Shown here: positions 10,735-19,515 of the stretch, in pieces
How positions within the stretch are numbered: the stretch's first letter is position 1
How the letters are laid out: each line of letters starts with the position of its first letter
Source of the DNA: Microseira wollei NIES-4236
Lineage (GTDB): Bacteria; Cyanobacteriota; Cyanobacteriia; Cyanobacteriales; Aerosakkonemataceae
Length of the DNA: 64,000 bases
Direction: 5' to 3'
NCBI RefSeq assembly: GCF_020521235.1
Contig: NZ_BLAY01000007.1
Coordinates: 27,002 to 91,001 of the forward strand
The notes under the pieces: model-generated
The model's input: the letters and a program-made list of their open reading frames with translations, nothing else
What the model was told of the DNA's origin: nothing
Databases searched by the model: none
Made by a program: the position numbers and the translations under genes

Positions 10735-10915
10735 GCCCAAGCCCGCCCGGAACTCAAGTTCCGGGCTAACAGCGAAAGTCCATTTTAATGGACTGGAAGA
10801 TTAGTATTGAGTCCACTTGAGTGGGCTAAAAGGGTTTAATAATAAGTATTTAGTCCTCTGAAGAGGACTTTCGCTATTAGACAGGGAATTGATTCCCTGT
10901 CGGGCTAACAACGAA
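10735..10915. repeat. Array of five short hairpins
   Basis: The 395-base gap between the CHAT gene and the next gene holds a run of separate perfect or near-perfect palindromes: CCCGGAACTCAAGTTCCGGG, GTCCATTTTAATGGAC, GTCCACTTGAGTGG, AGTCCTCTGAAGAGGACT and ACAGGGAATTGATTCCCTGT. A related pair (CCAGGGAATAAATTCCCTGG and AGTCCTCTTAAGAGGACT) is at 32840-32890. No gene is seen in the gap. Confidence 0.7.
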
Positions 10916-10987
10916 GCGATTGGAATCGTGTAAAATTAACCTCCGATTTATTCACCAAAAATAAACATTAATTGGTAAAATTTATCG

Positions 10988-11566
10988 CTAACGACTATAA
11001 GGTGTTGCTTTAATCGTCATTTTTCCTGAAGATTCAAACGAAATTTCATCCACCACATAGGGAGTCGTTGCTGCAACTGACCGAAGACCCCGCAACTGCG
11101 CCCGACTAACTACAGTCCCTAGCCTCACTATCGCCTGCCCCTGGTTAGCGTCTCGCAGTTCAAACGCATTCAGGGGAACGCCTCGCCAGGTTTGTTGCCC
11201 AGTTGTCGTCGCTACCCTCTCCTCACCTCGAATCCTTCTAGAACCACCTGCTGCCGGAATCCACACGTCACCTGTGAATGTTACGGTTTTGATTTGAGCG
11301 ATCGCCATTGATTGAGAAAAGCCATTTTCTGCCGAAAGCGTTAACTTTCGCCCCTGTGAATCGAACCCACTCACCCGACCACTCATCGAATCCCTTGCTG
11401 TCCGCACCAATGCCGACTGCGGCAAGGATACGGTAATCGTATCTTCCGCCCTAGCAGCAGGTGCTTGGGTTATATTTCGTTCCTTTATTTGTGTCTGTGC
11501 ATAACCCGCCAGTCCAGGTATGGAAACTAGAAGTGCAACCACCAGCACCTTAAAAAATACTTTCAT
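10988..11566 (-). CDS. Secreted hypothetical protein
   Basis: The 192-residue product begins with a clear signal peptide (MKVFFKVLVVALLVSIPGL, probable cut after GYAQ). The mature part is polar and rich in beta-type segments, with a SGRVSGFDSQGRKLTL motif that resembles small SH3-like beta barrels in general style only. I do not recognise a named family. It probably acts in the periplasm or outside the cell. It lies alone, with palindromic repeats on both sides. Confidence 0.65.
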   Translation of the reverse strand: MKVFFKVLVVALLVSIPGLAGYAQTQIKERNITQAPAARAEDTITVSLPQSALVRTARDSMSGRVSGFDSQGRKLTLSAENGFSQSMAIAQIKTVTFTGDVWIPAAGGSRRIRGEERVATTTGQQTWRGVPLNAFELRDANQGQAIVRLGTVVSRAQLRGLRSVAATTPYVVDEISFESSGKMTIKATPYSR

Positions 11567-11631
11567 CGTTTCCCCAGCGCTCTGTCTCGATCTACACTAA
11601 ACTTCTTGCATTTTTCGCTCAGATTTTAATC

Positions 11632-11800
11632 TGACGAGTGAGGTAAAGCCTTTTGGCTTGGTTTGTGTAGCGGCACCCTTAAGGGTGCCGCTACACAAAC
11701 CAAGGTGTACCTCATCCGAGTGCAAACTGCTATATGCCCACCCCACAAGAGTTTTTTTTGCTTTGTGGGGTAGGCGTCTCGCCTGCCCCATTGCCCCAAA
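11632..11800. repeat. Dispersed palindromic element (copy b) plus TGGGGTAGGCG repeat
   Basis: The element has a perfect inverted repeat around the core GCGGCACCCTTAAGGGTGCC, flanked by GTGTA/TACAC and AAACC/GGTTT arms. On its right is a further inverted pair, CCCCACAAGAG ... CTTTGTGGGG, followed by a CAGGCG-type repeat. It fills the gap between the secreted protein gene and the next gene, which diverge from it. Confidence 0.75.
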
Positions 11801-11857
11801 TACTTTTGCAAGAGGTTTACTCTTCAAATATAGTCTAAGTAATATTTAAAACAGCCT

Positions 11858-12751
11858 GTGTCCCAAGCTACCCCACCTCCCCCACCTGCTGACGAACCCA
11901 ATATTTTGGGGAAAATAATCGGTTTGCTTGGCTTGCTAGCCGTGTTTCTCTACTTCACTGGCTGGGTTTACCGCTGGGCATATTTCAGCTTTTTTCAGTT
12001 AGAGATCGCGACTCTCGACTTACCCGTCGAGTCATTTTTTATCGCGTCTTTCCAAGCACTTGTCGGGAATATTTGGGCAATTTTCCGCACCGCGATCGCA
12101 TTCATCCTCACCGCCATTTTGATTCACTTAACCCTATGGCTAATTCCGAAACTTGCCAATGCGATCGCCAGACAATTAGACAGGATGCGATCGCGGATTG
12201 TTACCCTCACCAACAGGCGTCAGCGGTTTTGGATCGCGCGACAGATCGAATCTTTAGCACAGTTTAGATCGATGGACTTGAGTACGGTCAATTTTTTGCG
12301 ATCGCTCATCCAAGAAACAGTCGTCGTCCCATGGACATTGATTGCCTTATTTTACCTAGCTCAATGGCAAGCAGATGCAGATGCTTTGATAGATGCCGTC
12401 AATTCCACTTCTAGTTTACCCGTCGTCACTTTAATCAATTCTGATGCTGAAAACAAGACAGCACTAGGACGCAAACTCGATAATCCTCTCACTAATCCTT
12501 CTCCTGCAAACTTCCGCATTATTGGCGATAAAAATCGCTACGAGTCCCTATTAGGAAAAGAAATTAACGATCCAAAGAACACCAGAGTTTGGCGCTTACT
12601 AATTGCTCGCAATAATTATGTTTATATCTTTCCCGCTTTACCAGAAAAAACTGGTAATCTACGTCCGCCAGTTGTAGCAATTCATGAAAGCGATGGTGGC
12701 GAACCCCTGTTGATACTCAGTCCCCAAGCTTCACCAAAGCGATCGCGTTGA
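11858..12751 (+). CDS. Hypothetical membrane protein
   Basis: The 297-residue protein starts at GTG with a proline-rich leader, followed by three to four hydrophobic segments at about 17-35, 65-90 and 150-168. The region after residue 175 is polar and probably forms a soluble domain, with WRLLIARNNYVYIFPALP near the end. I do not recognise the family. Short HIP1 sites occur in frame and the composition matches the neighbours. No operon partner is visible. Confidence 0.6.
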   Translation: MSQATPPPPPADEPNILGKIIGLLGLLAVFLYFTGWVYRWAYFSFFQLEIATLDLPVESFFIASFQALVGNIWAIFRTAIAFILTAILIHLTLWLIPKLANAIARQLDRMRSRIVTLTNRRQRFWIARQIESLAQFRSMDLSTVNFLRSLIQETVVVPWTLIALFYLAQWQADADALIDAVNSTSSLPVVTLINSDAENKTALGRKLDNPLTNPSPANFRIIGDKNRYESLLGKEINDPKNTRVWRLLIARNNYVYIFPALPEKTGNLRPPVVAIHESDGGEPLLILSPQASPKRSR

Positions 12752-12756
12752 CTCTG

Positions 12757-12890
12757 GTATGTTTAATTACCATCCCCGCACCAGAAATAACGCAGCTGCC
12801 ACTGTCCGCGCGTGAAGCTTGCGCTATCGCTCCAAGAATCGCAAATGCGTCATACAATTTGTATGTGCTTTTCATCGTTTGCGATCGCGT
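12757..12890 (-). repeat. Second dispersed fragment of the SH3-gene 3' end
   Basis: On the minus strand it encodes RGQWQLRYFWCGDGN and a stop, matching the end of the SH3 protein at 13640. Next to it is the same ATGCGTCATACAAT block found at 7376-7435, here interrupted by about 20 extra bases. It has no start codon and no complete frame. Confidence 0.65.
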
Positions 12891-13293
12891 TTAATCCGGA
12901 TCTAGCCAGTCTTCTAATTGCAATCCAGGAATATTGATAAAATCGCGAGTGTTGTGAGTAACCAGTATATCTCCACGAGAACGAGCAACAGATGCGATCG
13001 CAGCATCTAAGTCCCCCGTTGGTCTACCTATGCGTCTTAACTCACCTTGAATGCAAGCCGAATTCTTCAGCTGCGACGAGATCAAATTCCACCACAGTGG
13101 GTATAAAGCTAATAAACTCCTCTATCTCATTGATATTTTGATTAATTTGCCCAGAACAGTATGCACCCTTATAGAGTTCTGCTATTACAATTGTCGTCAA
13201 GTAACACTGGCTGTATTTGGAGTAAAATTTAGGCAGGACGAGGGGGTTTTGGTCAAGGATTGCACTACAAATATTGGTATCCAACAAATACAC
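12891..13293 (-). pseudogene. PIN-domain (VapC-type) toxin gene with a frameshift
   Basis: The first half begins MYLLDTNICSAIL (GTG start, GGAAAG upstream) and holds the first PIN-domain Asp and the Glu of ELYKGA. The frame then ends shortly after AAEEFG. The second half continues in another frame with CIQGELRRIGRPTGDLDAA and VTHNTRDF, carrying the remaining acidic residues. One extra base near 13070 explains the break. VapC proteins are endoribonucleases that cut tRNA or rRNA and are neutralised by a partner (known for the family). As written the toxin should be inactive, unless the base is a sequencing error. Confidence 0.75.
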
Positions 13294-13305
13294 GAGCGTC
13301 TTTCC

Positions 13306-13557
13306 CTAAACATTTTGGTTATCCATCTGTTTGTCCCAATGGGCATGACGCTCTTGATCTAGCTCGTTCAAAATTTTGACAAGCTCCTTTCTCCCTTCAC
13401 GAGGAGTTTGCAAGAATTCCTTCATCTTTTGCAGTTTTTCCTGTTCGCTGATTCCCTGAACCGCTTGTACTTTAATGATAATTTCTGTTCCATCAGGGAT
13501 GTTAAGTTCCTCTAAAAGTTCGATGATTTTACCCCGCTTAATCCCTTTAGTTTGCAT
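13306..13557 (-). CDS. Probable antitoxin of the VapC-type module
   Basis: This 83-residue product (start MQTKGIKRGK) lies 12 bases upstream of the PIN toxin gene on the same strand, the usual antitoxin-first order. I use the ATG at 13557, with GGGGGA upstream; an in-frame start at 13581 has no good ribosome site. The N-terminal half (KRGKIIELLEELNIPDGTEI) resembles the beta-hairpin start of AbrB/DUF104-like antitoxins, and the charged C-terminal half would wrap the toxin. With the toxin frameshifted, it may be an orphan. Confidence 0.6.
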   Translation of the reverse strand: MQTKGIKRGKIIELLEELNIPDGTEIIIKVQAVQGISEQEKLQKMKEFLQTPREGRKELVKILNELDQERHAHWDKQMDNQNV

Positions 13558-13639
13558 AAGTATTCCCCCATGCTGCTGCATAATTAGATTTTAACATTAG
13601 CGATCGCTCTAAAATCCCTCCTTCGTTACCCTGCTATGT

Positions 13640-14443
13640 TTAATTACCCCCACCCCGCAAGAAATAACGCAACCGCCACTGTCCGCGCGATCGCACAAAA
13701 CTCACCCGATAATCTCTGGTTTCATAATATACAAACCTGTTTTGCACCCAACCCCGCTTGCCGTCGTTGAGAATTACCGGCGTCCAACCTTCTATGTCGT
13801 TGATTGACTCTTGCTGCCTTACGGGTAAATTCGTAAAATTTTCGGTATCAAATTGTACTAGCTCTTTGGAAAGGACGACGACGATATCGCTGCGGGTATG
13901 GGGTTGCGATCGCACGTTGACGTTTTCTCCTAAAATTCCCACTTGCGCTTGTCCTGCGGCGTTACTGATGGGGCTAAGCGCCATATCCGGACATACCCAA
14001 ACATCGGAATCTGCGTCTTTTTCAGCGACGTTGGCGTTGCGTTCTATGGTACAACCTGCGCCAACCGCTTTTTCCATTGCTTGCCAGAAATTAGATTGAG
14101 AATCATCAATTTTATAAGTTTCTATATCAATTGTACCGCTGCGACTCCATTGGGTTTGGGGAGTGGAAATGGCACGAATAAAATTAGCGTCGCGGCGTTT
14201 TACCGACTCTAAAAAACGCTGGCGAAACTGGGTAAATTCGCTATTATTTTGTTTTTTTTGCAGCGTTATTGGTTTTTCAAAGCTAGAATTTGGCGTCCCA
14301 CTTCCACCCTTGAATAAAACTAATGGATTTGGATTGATGACTCTAGATTGTCTGCGGTTGAGATAAGCAACTGTTGCCAGGGTTGAGCCAGTCACCGCCC
14401 CAAGTACAATCATTATAACCATCAGAATTTGTGCGGGTTTCAT
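13640..14443 (-). CDS. Membrane-anchored bacterial SH3-domain protein
   Basis: The product has one N-terminal membrane anchor (ILMVIMIVLGAVTGSTLA), a polar linker, and a C-terminal bacterial SH3 domain from about residue 165 (VGILGENVNVRSQPH ... GWTPVILNDGKRGWVQ). SH3b domains generally bind peptidoglycan or peptides at the cell envelope. A middle region with a Cys pair (GAGCTIE and VWVCPD) could form a disulfide in the periplasm. Its last 15 codons exist as stray copies at 7327 and 12757, which is odd. It has no obvious operon partner. Confidence 0.75.
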   Translation of the reverse strand: MKPAQILMVIMIVLGAVTGSTLATVAYLNRRQSRVINPNPLVLFKGGSGTPNSSFEKPITLQKKQNNSEFTQFRQRFLESVKRRDANFIRAISTPQTQWSRSGTIDIETYKIDDSQSNFWQAMEKAVGAGCTIERNANVAEKDADSDVWVCPDMALSPISNAAGQAQVGILGENVNVRSQPHTRSDIVVVLSKELVQFDTENFTNLPVRQQESINDIEGWTPVILNDGKRGWVQNRFVYYETRDYRVSFVRSRGQWRLRYFLRGGGN

Positions 14444-14550
14444 AAAAGCTAGGGACTAGGGATTAGGGGCTAGGGAATAGGAGAATAAAAAAAATCAAAC
14501 TTCAGATTAATTTTTCAATCTGAAATCTGAAATCTTAAATCTACAATTCC

Positions 14551-15132
14551 CTAGCGAGAATAACTAGGTTCGTTACCGGGTTTCCATTTAATATTGCAGC
14601 CTATGCTGGGTTTTTGTTCTTGGGTAATCGGTTTATCGACTAAAATTGTTTCTATTGCCAAGCGCAAGTGTTTACCAGTCACGGGTATGCCGTTGCTGGG
14701 ACGACTGTCATCTAATTGCCCGCGATAGACTAACTTGCGTGAGGCATTAAATAGGAAGAAATCGGGAGTACAAGCGGCGGTGTAAGCTTTAGCAGTTTCT
14801 TGGGTTTCGTCGTAGCAGAAGGGAAAGGTAAACCCTAATTCTTCTGCCATTTGTTTGAGTTTCTCTGGTGCATCTTCTGGATATTGATCGACGTTATTGG
14901 CGCTAATGGCGACGATGCCGATGTTTTTTTCTTTGTAGTCTTTCCCCAATCGTGCGAGGTCCGTTTGGATGTGTTTCACAAATGGACAATGGCGGCAGAT
15001 GAACATTACCAGCAATGCTTTTTTACCGGCAAAGGTATCCAAGGAAATCGTTTTGCCCGAAACAACATCGGGAAGCTGGAATTCGGGTGCTTTAGTATTC
15101 AATTCCAACATAGTAGAAGCAGTTAATGCCAT
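14551..15132 (-). CDS. Thioredoxin-like / AhpC-TSA family redox protein
   Basis: The 193-residue protein has a thioredoxin fold of the peroxiredoxin-like type: APEFQLPDVVSGKTISLD at the start, then MFICRHCPFVKHI with a CxxC pair in the active-site position. The ATG at 15132 follows AAGGA at a good distance; an upstream in-frame start at 15180 would read through low-complexity sequence. No signal peptide is seen, so it is probably cytoplasmic and reduces disulfides or peroxides (inferred from the family). It is followed by the SH3-protein gene on the same strand after about 100 bases. Confidence 0.8.
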   Translation of the reverse strand: MALTASTMLELNTKAPEFQLPDVVSGKTISLDTFAGKKALLVMFICRHCPFVKHIQTDLARLGKDYKEKNIGIVAISANNVDQYPEDAPEKLKQMAEELGFTFPFCYDETQETAKAYTAACTPDFFLFNASRKLVYRGQLDDSRPSNGIPVTGKHLRLAIETILVDKPITQEQKPSIGCNIKWKPGNEPSYSR

Positions 15133-15204
15133 GGGGATTTTTCCTTTTAATCGACGGGGAACAGGACGCACCGGACGCACCGGACGCGGCGACGCGGGGA
15201 ATGA

Positions 15205-15262
15205 TCAAGGTGGGGAAGATGGGGAAGATGATGAAGATGATGAAGATGGGGAAGTAATTACT
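15205..15262 (+). repeat. Purine-rich GATGAAGAT microsatellite
   Basis: A low-complexity run of GATGGGGAA and GATGATGAA units sits in the gap between the thioredoxin-like gene and the transposase gene. It has no coding or regulatory signal I can support. Confidence 0.5.
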
Positions 15263-15415
15263 TCTACTTCCTTGTCTTCCTCTCTCCGCGTCTGGTGCAT
15301 CTTTGCGTCTCCCTCATCTCCATCACCTCCAGTTGCAAAACTGGCAAGGGTCGCCAACCTGATAAGATTAGTTTGGGCTAATGTGAACTACCTAAACTGA
15401 CCCCAAGGGTACAGT

Positions 15416-16621
15416 CTAGGCTTCTGACTTCTTTGCCCGTTGCCCCTTCACCTTACGGTTATTCGGTCTTACACAGGCTCCATCAGCAGTACCGGGGTTC
15501 CCTCCGGCATTGACCTCCATTAATGGAGAGTTTTGTATTCGGATGCCTTCAGTCCTGATATTCTTGGCTGCATTGGAGTCCCTGTCATGAAGCGCGTCGC
15601 AAGATGGACAAACCCACTGTCTGATGTCTAGGGACATTTCATCCATGATGTGACCGCAACAAGAACACTTTTTGGAACTGGGGAAAAATCGACCTATTTC
15701 TACAAGTTTTCCTTCTTTCTTTTTCAACTTGTAGTCCAGAAAGTTAACGAACATTCCCCATCCCACATCCGAAATTGATTTAGATAGCTTGCGGTTGCGT
15801 ATCAATCCTTTAACGTTGAGGTTTTCAACTGCAATGACTTGGCTGTCGTCTACCAACTTTCTTGAGATTTTATGCAAGAAATCTTGGCGGTAATGTGATA
15901 CTCTCTCGTGAACCTTGGCTACTAGCTTTTTGTACTTCTCTCTTGCCTTACTCCCTTTCTGTTTCCGAGCAAATTTTTGTTGTTTTCTGGTTATATTTTT
16001 TTCATGACGTTTAATGTGTTGAGGATTTGAGTATTTTGTAACTTGTTCACCGTCATAAACAATGGCAAAGTCTTTTAAACCCAAGTCTATACCAAGTACT
16101 TTATCCCCTGATGATTGACTATCACTATCTTCTACTTCACACAAAAAAATAGATGCAAAGTACTTATCTGTAGGTGTTTTGCTTATAGTAACAGTCTTAA
16201 TGTTCCCTTCAATTGCTCGGTGAAATACTGCTTTAATGACTCCAATCTTGGGAATATTCAAGTATTCGCCTATAATAACTGTGACATTTTGTGGATGGAT
16301 TGATTGCTTGTGATGTTTAGACTTAAATCTAGGAAACTTAGCACGTCCTTCAAAAAAGTTCTTGTAAGCTTTGTCCAGATTTAAAGCAACTGATTGCAAT
16401 ACTTGTGAATAGCAATCATTCTTTAACCAAGGATGTTCTATCTTTAATTTAGGTAGTAAACCGTAGACACTTACTTTTAACGATTTACCTGTTTGTTCAT
16501 AATGTTGAATGCAAGTATTTAAGGCATAATTCCAGTACCACCTAGCACAACCAAAAGACCTGGCTAGAGCTATTTTTTGTTCAGTTGTTGGGTATAGCCT
16601 GACTTTTACTGCCTTCAACAT
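15416..16621 (-). mobile_element. tnpB: TnpB (IS200/IS605-family OrfB), RNA-guided nuclease gene
   Basis: The 401-residue protein has an N-terminal helix-turn-helix (MLKAVKVRLYPTTEQ) and a RuvC-like nuclease: Asp in GIDLGLKDFAI (about 176), Glu in AVENLNVKGL (about 263) and Asp in DRDSNAAKNI (about 343). A four-Cys zinc finger (CSCCGH ... CPSC) is inserted before the last motif, so all expected catalytic residues are present. TnpB proteins cut DNA guided by an omega-RNA made from the 3' end of their own gene (known). No TnpA lies beside it, so transposition would need a TnpA elsewhere. TTGAT, a known TAM for one related element, occurs on the minus strand at 16660-16664 just before the gene, but I could not fix the element ends. 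Confidence 0.88.
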
Positions 16622-16819
16622 TTTAATCGACCTCCTTGTTACCTTATGCTACCATCCTCATCAACCCCTCTCTCGCGTTGACCGACGGTCAACTCTTGTC
16701 GCAGGTCAATTCGTCATTGCCCCAAAATTCATCCCACGCTGCACTTCCTGTCAGATGTGGGGCTTCTTTTGGTTCAAGCTAAGATCGGCAATACCTTCTG
16801 TTTGATTGAGCCAAAGCCG

Positions 16820-19180
16820 ATGACGCGCGTTTATTGCAGCAAAGGACACGAAAACGCTCCCGATAATCTCTATTGTCAATGGTGCGGTGAGAAGTTGAGT
16901 CAACACCAACCTGCTGGCAAGGGGATTTATCCGGGGATGCTGTTGGGCGATCGCTATCGCATCGTGCGTCTGCTGGGGCAAGGTGGTTTTGGACGCACCT
17001 ATCTAGCTGAAGATATTAACCGATTTTCTGAACCCTGCGTATTAAAGGAATTTGCTCCCCAAGTGCGGGGTACCTACGCGCTGCAAAAAGCCGAACAATT
17101 GTTTGAGCGCGAGGCAGGTACCCTCTATAAGCTGCAACACTCCCAAATTCCCCGTTTTCGCGAATTATTCCGCTTTAAGCTGCAAGATGAAGGGCATTTA
17201 TTCCTGGTACAAGATTATGTAGAGGGGCAAACTTATCGAGGGTTGTTAGAGACGCGGAAACGGCAAGCACAGCGGTTTAATGAGGCAGAGGTACAACAGC
17301 TACTGGTGCAAATTCTGCCAGTTTTGGATTACATCCACTCGATGGGTGTGATTCACCGGGATATCTCACCGGATAATTTAATTTTGCGGAATTCCGACTC
17401 GATGCCGATAGTGATCGACTTTGGTGGCGTGAAGCAAGTCGCCGCAGAGGCAGAATCTCAGTTTACTCAAGCTGCACCCGACAATGTTCCCTCTTTTGCC
17501 ACGAGGTTGGGTAAAGTTGGCTATGCGCCAAACGAGCAAATGCAAATGGGGATGGTTTCTCCCCACAGCGACTTGTATGCTTTAGCTGCAACGGCGTTGG
17601 TGTTGCTGACGGGGAAAGAACCCCAGCAGTTGATCGACCAAAATTCGATGAGTTGGAATTGGCGGCGGGAAATTAACCTGAGTCCGAATTTAAGTGCCGT
17701 ATTGGATAAAATGCTGAGTTATCGACCGGGCGATCGCTTTCAATCGGTTCGCGAAGTCATGCAAGCATTAGGCGGAACTATCCCTCCCGTCGCTACTTTA
17801 CCTCCCACCCAACCTGCTTTACCCCCCACGCCGCCGCCTCAACAACAACCAACGGGGGTGACGCTACCTGTAGCACCGGGACACAAATCGATACCGAATC
17901 ATCCCCCCGTTATTCAAACGCCGCCTCCTACTCCCTCGAATAATTCAGATCGGGGTTGGTCATCTTTGCTATTAACTAATATCTTTGTGATTGCGATCGC
18001 AGTTGTTGGTATTGCCGGTATTGGTTGGGTTGTAAATGGCATCGTCCGCAATATACCATCTGCCTCGAAACCTACTGTAAAACCAGTTCCGCCTAAAACC
18101 CCAGATCCAGAACCCGCACCCGCGCAGCAGTTTTCCCCAGCAGAACAAGCACGCAAAGAAAGGTTGCGCGATCGCCGTCGTCAGCTGGGGATTGATTATA
18201 ACTTTTATGTTTCGTTGGTAAATGAAGCATTTTGGCACAGAAATCCGAATTTACGCGGACGCACCCTCAGCGACGAACCCAGGGACGAAGCTTTGCGGGA
18301 AAGATGGGATGCGATCGCTTCTGAATTACTCGATAAACTCAGATTGTTAAGTGCATCGGCGCGTCAGCGTTTGGGATTTTACGGACAAGCAGACCGCGAT
18401 CGCTTTAAAGCAGATGTCAACGAGCTGCGGCTTTCCAGTCGCGCCCTCAATGATATAGTTGATGGGGAATTCTTTTATCGGTTTCCAGAACAGGAAGGGA
18501 AAGATTTCCTCGCTAAACCGATGGGTCAAGTTTGGAGTGCGATCGCTGACGATAAAGTTAACGCCATCAAATCCCAAACCGCGCTCAAACGAATTGAATT
18601 CGACCCAGGTGCAACTGGAAAACAAGTCAGCGGTACCCTTGAACCTGGAAAAGGCATTGCTTACATCGCCGGTCTTGCAGCCGGTCAACAAATGCGGGTA
18701 AATTTAGATGCTGACCGCACTGCTTTATTTTCCGTCTATCCGCCTACTAGCAATCAAAAAGCGCTCCTCGAAGATTCTACTAAACGCTCTTGGTCGGGGG
18801 ATTTGTCCCAAAATGGTTTTTATGAATTTGTAATTGTTTCCAAAGCATCTAAACCAATTAATTATCGACTCAATCTCACCGCAGAAAACCCCGCACCACC
18901 TGCAACACCTGAACCACCTTCCCCGCCAAAACCTAAACCAATTCCCTCGCCTAGCGTTGACCGATCACCTACCTCACCACCAACTGAACCACCTACCTCA
19001 CCACCAACTGAACCACCTACCTCATCTCCAACTGCACCACCTACCTCATCTCCAACTGCACCACCTACCTCACCACCAACTGACGAAACACCAGCAACTG
19101 ACGAAACACCAACTAAAGATGTACCAGCGGCATCTTCCTCGCCTACACCTGGCACCACTGAACCTGCGCCGAAGCAATAA
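16820..19180 (+). CDS. Membrane-anchored Ser/Thr protein kinase with zinc ribbon
   Basis: I start at the ATG at 16820 (MTRVYCSKGHE), which opens a zinc ribbon with Cys at 6, 19 and 22; a longer frame from 16757 adds nothing recognisable. The Hanks-type kinase follows at about 46-320: glycine loop GQGGFGRTY, Lys in CVLKEF, catalytic HRDISPDN and VIDFGG. A Pro-rich linker, one membrane segment (about 380-410), an extracytoplasmic domain and a long Pro/Thr tail of PPTSPPTEPPTS-type repeats come next. Such kinases relay envelope or stress signals; targets are unknown. The tail and the sequence after the stop were copied to 20810-21170 in the duplication that shaped this region. Confidence 0.88.
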   Translation: MTRVYCSKGHENAPDNLYCQWCGEKLSQHQPAGKGIYPGMLLGDRYRIVRLLGQGGFGRTYLAEDINRFSEPCVLKEFAPQVRGTYALQKAEQLFEREAGTLYKLQHSQIPRFRELFRFKLQDEGHLFLVQDYVEGQTYRGLLETRKRQAQRFNEAEVQQLLVQILPVLDYIHSMGVIHRDISPDNLILRNSDSMPIVIDFGGVKQVAAEAESQFTQAAPDNVPSFATRLGKVGYAPNEQMQMGMVSPHSDLYALAATALVLLTGKEPQQLIDQNSMSWNWRREINLSPNLSAVLDKMLSYRPGDRFQSVREVMQALGGTIPPVATLPPTQPALPPTPPPQQQPTGVTLPVAPGHKSIPNHPPVIQTPPPTPSNNSDRGWSSLLLTNIFVIAIAVVGIAGIGWVVNGIVRNIPSASKPTVKPVPPKTPDPEPAPAQQFSPAEQARKERLRDRRRQLGIDYNFYVSLVNEAFWHRNPNLRGRTLSDEPRDEALRERWDAIASELLDKLRLLSASARQRLGFYGQADRDRFKADVNELRLSSRALNDIVDGEFFYRFPEQEGKDFLAKPMGQVWSAIADDKVNAIKSQTALKRIEFDPGATGKQVSGTLEPGKGIAYIAGLAAGQQMRVNLDADRTALFSVYPPTSNQKALLEDSTKRSWSGDLSQNGFYEFVIVSKASKPINYRLNLTAENPAPPATPEPPSPPKPKPIPSPSVDRSPTSPPTEPPTSPPTEPPTSSPTAPPTSSPTAPPTSPPTDETPATDETPTKDVPAASSSPTPGTTEPAPKQ

Positions 19181-19234
19181 AAATTGAAAAGGGAATGAGC
19201 GCTCGCTCTCGTGCATTGCGAAAAAAGTTTAATT

Positions 19235-19310
19235 ATGTTTGATCGCATTACTTTAAATTATGGGAGGACGAGCTTGTATTTGAGGCATCCGAATCACCGT
19301 TTCTCTAGTG
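19235..19310 (+). pseudogene. Relic of a DUF433 antitoxin gene (copy 1)
   Basis: The fragment starts ATGTTTGATCGC and matches the first part of the DUF433 gene at 21095, including the same short deletion before GGGAGGACGAGC. It breaks off at 19310, where unrelated sequence begins. The rest of the gap to 19515 holds no gene, but from about 19428 it is again homologous to the leader of the second methyltransferase gene. Confidence 0.6.
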
Positions 19311-19515
19311 GTGACATCCTCCCGACGCTGATGACGTAAAGGCTATTTATTGCCAAATAGCAAAAGATTGCTTGTTGCCCTATTTGTTAAGTTTTATTTA
19401 ATTTGATTTATAGTTTGACATCGCCAGATATAATTTAATCATTTAAAAGCCGCGGAAGCACAGCGCCTAGCTGAGACGGTTTTCCCATAAAACCAATAAC
19501 AACTGGGGATTGGAT

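Noticed and set aside
18834..19248. Overlapping frames in the kinase Pro/Thr tail on both strands
   Set aside because: They come from low-complexity repeats; the kinase frame explains the region.
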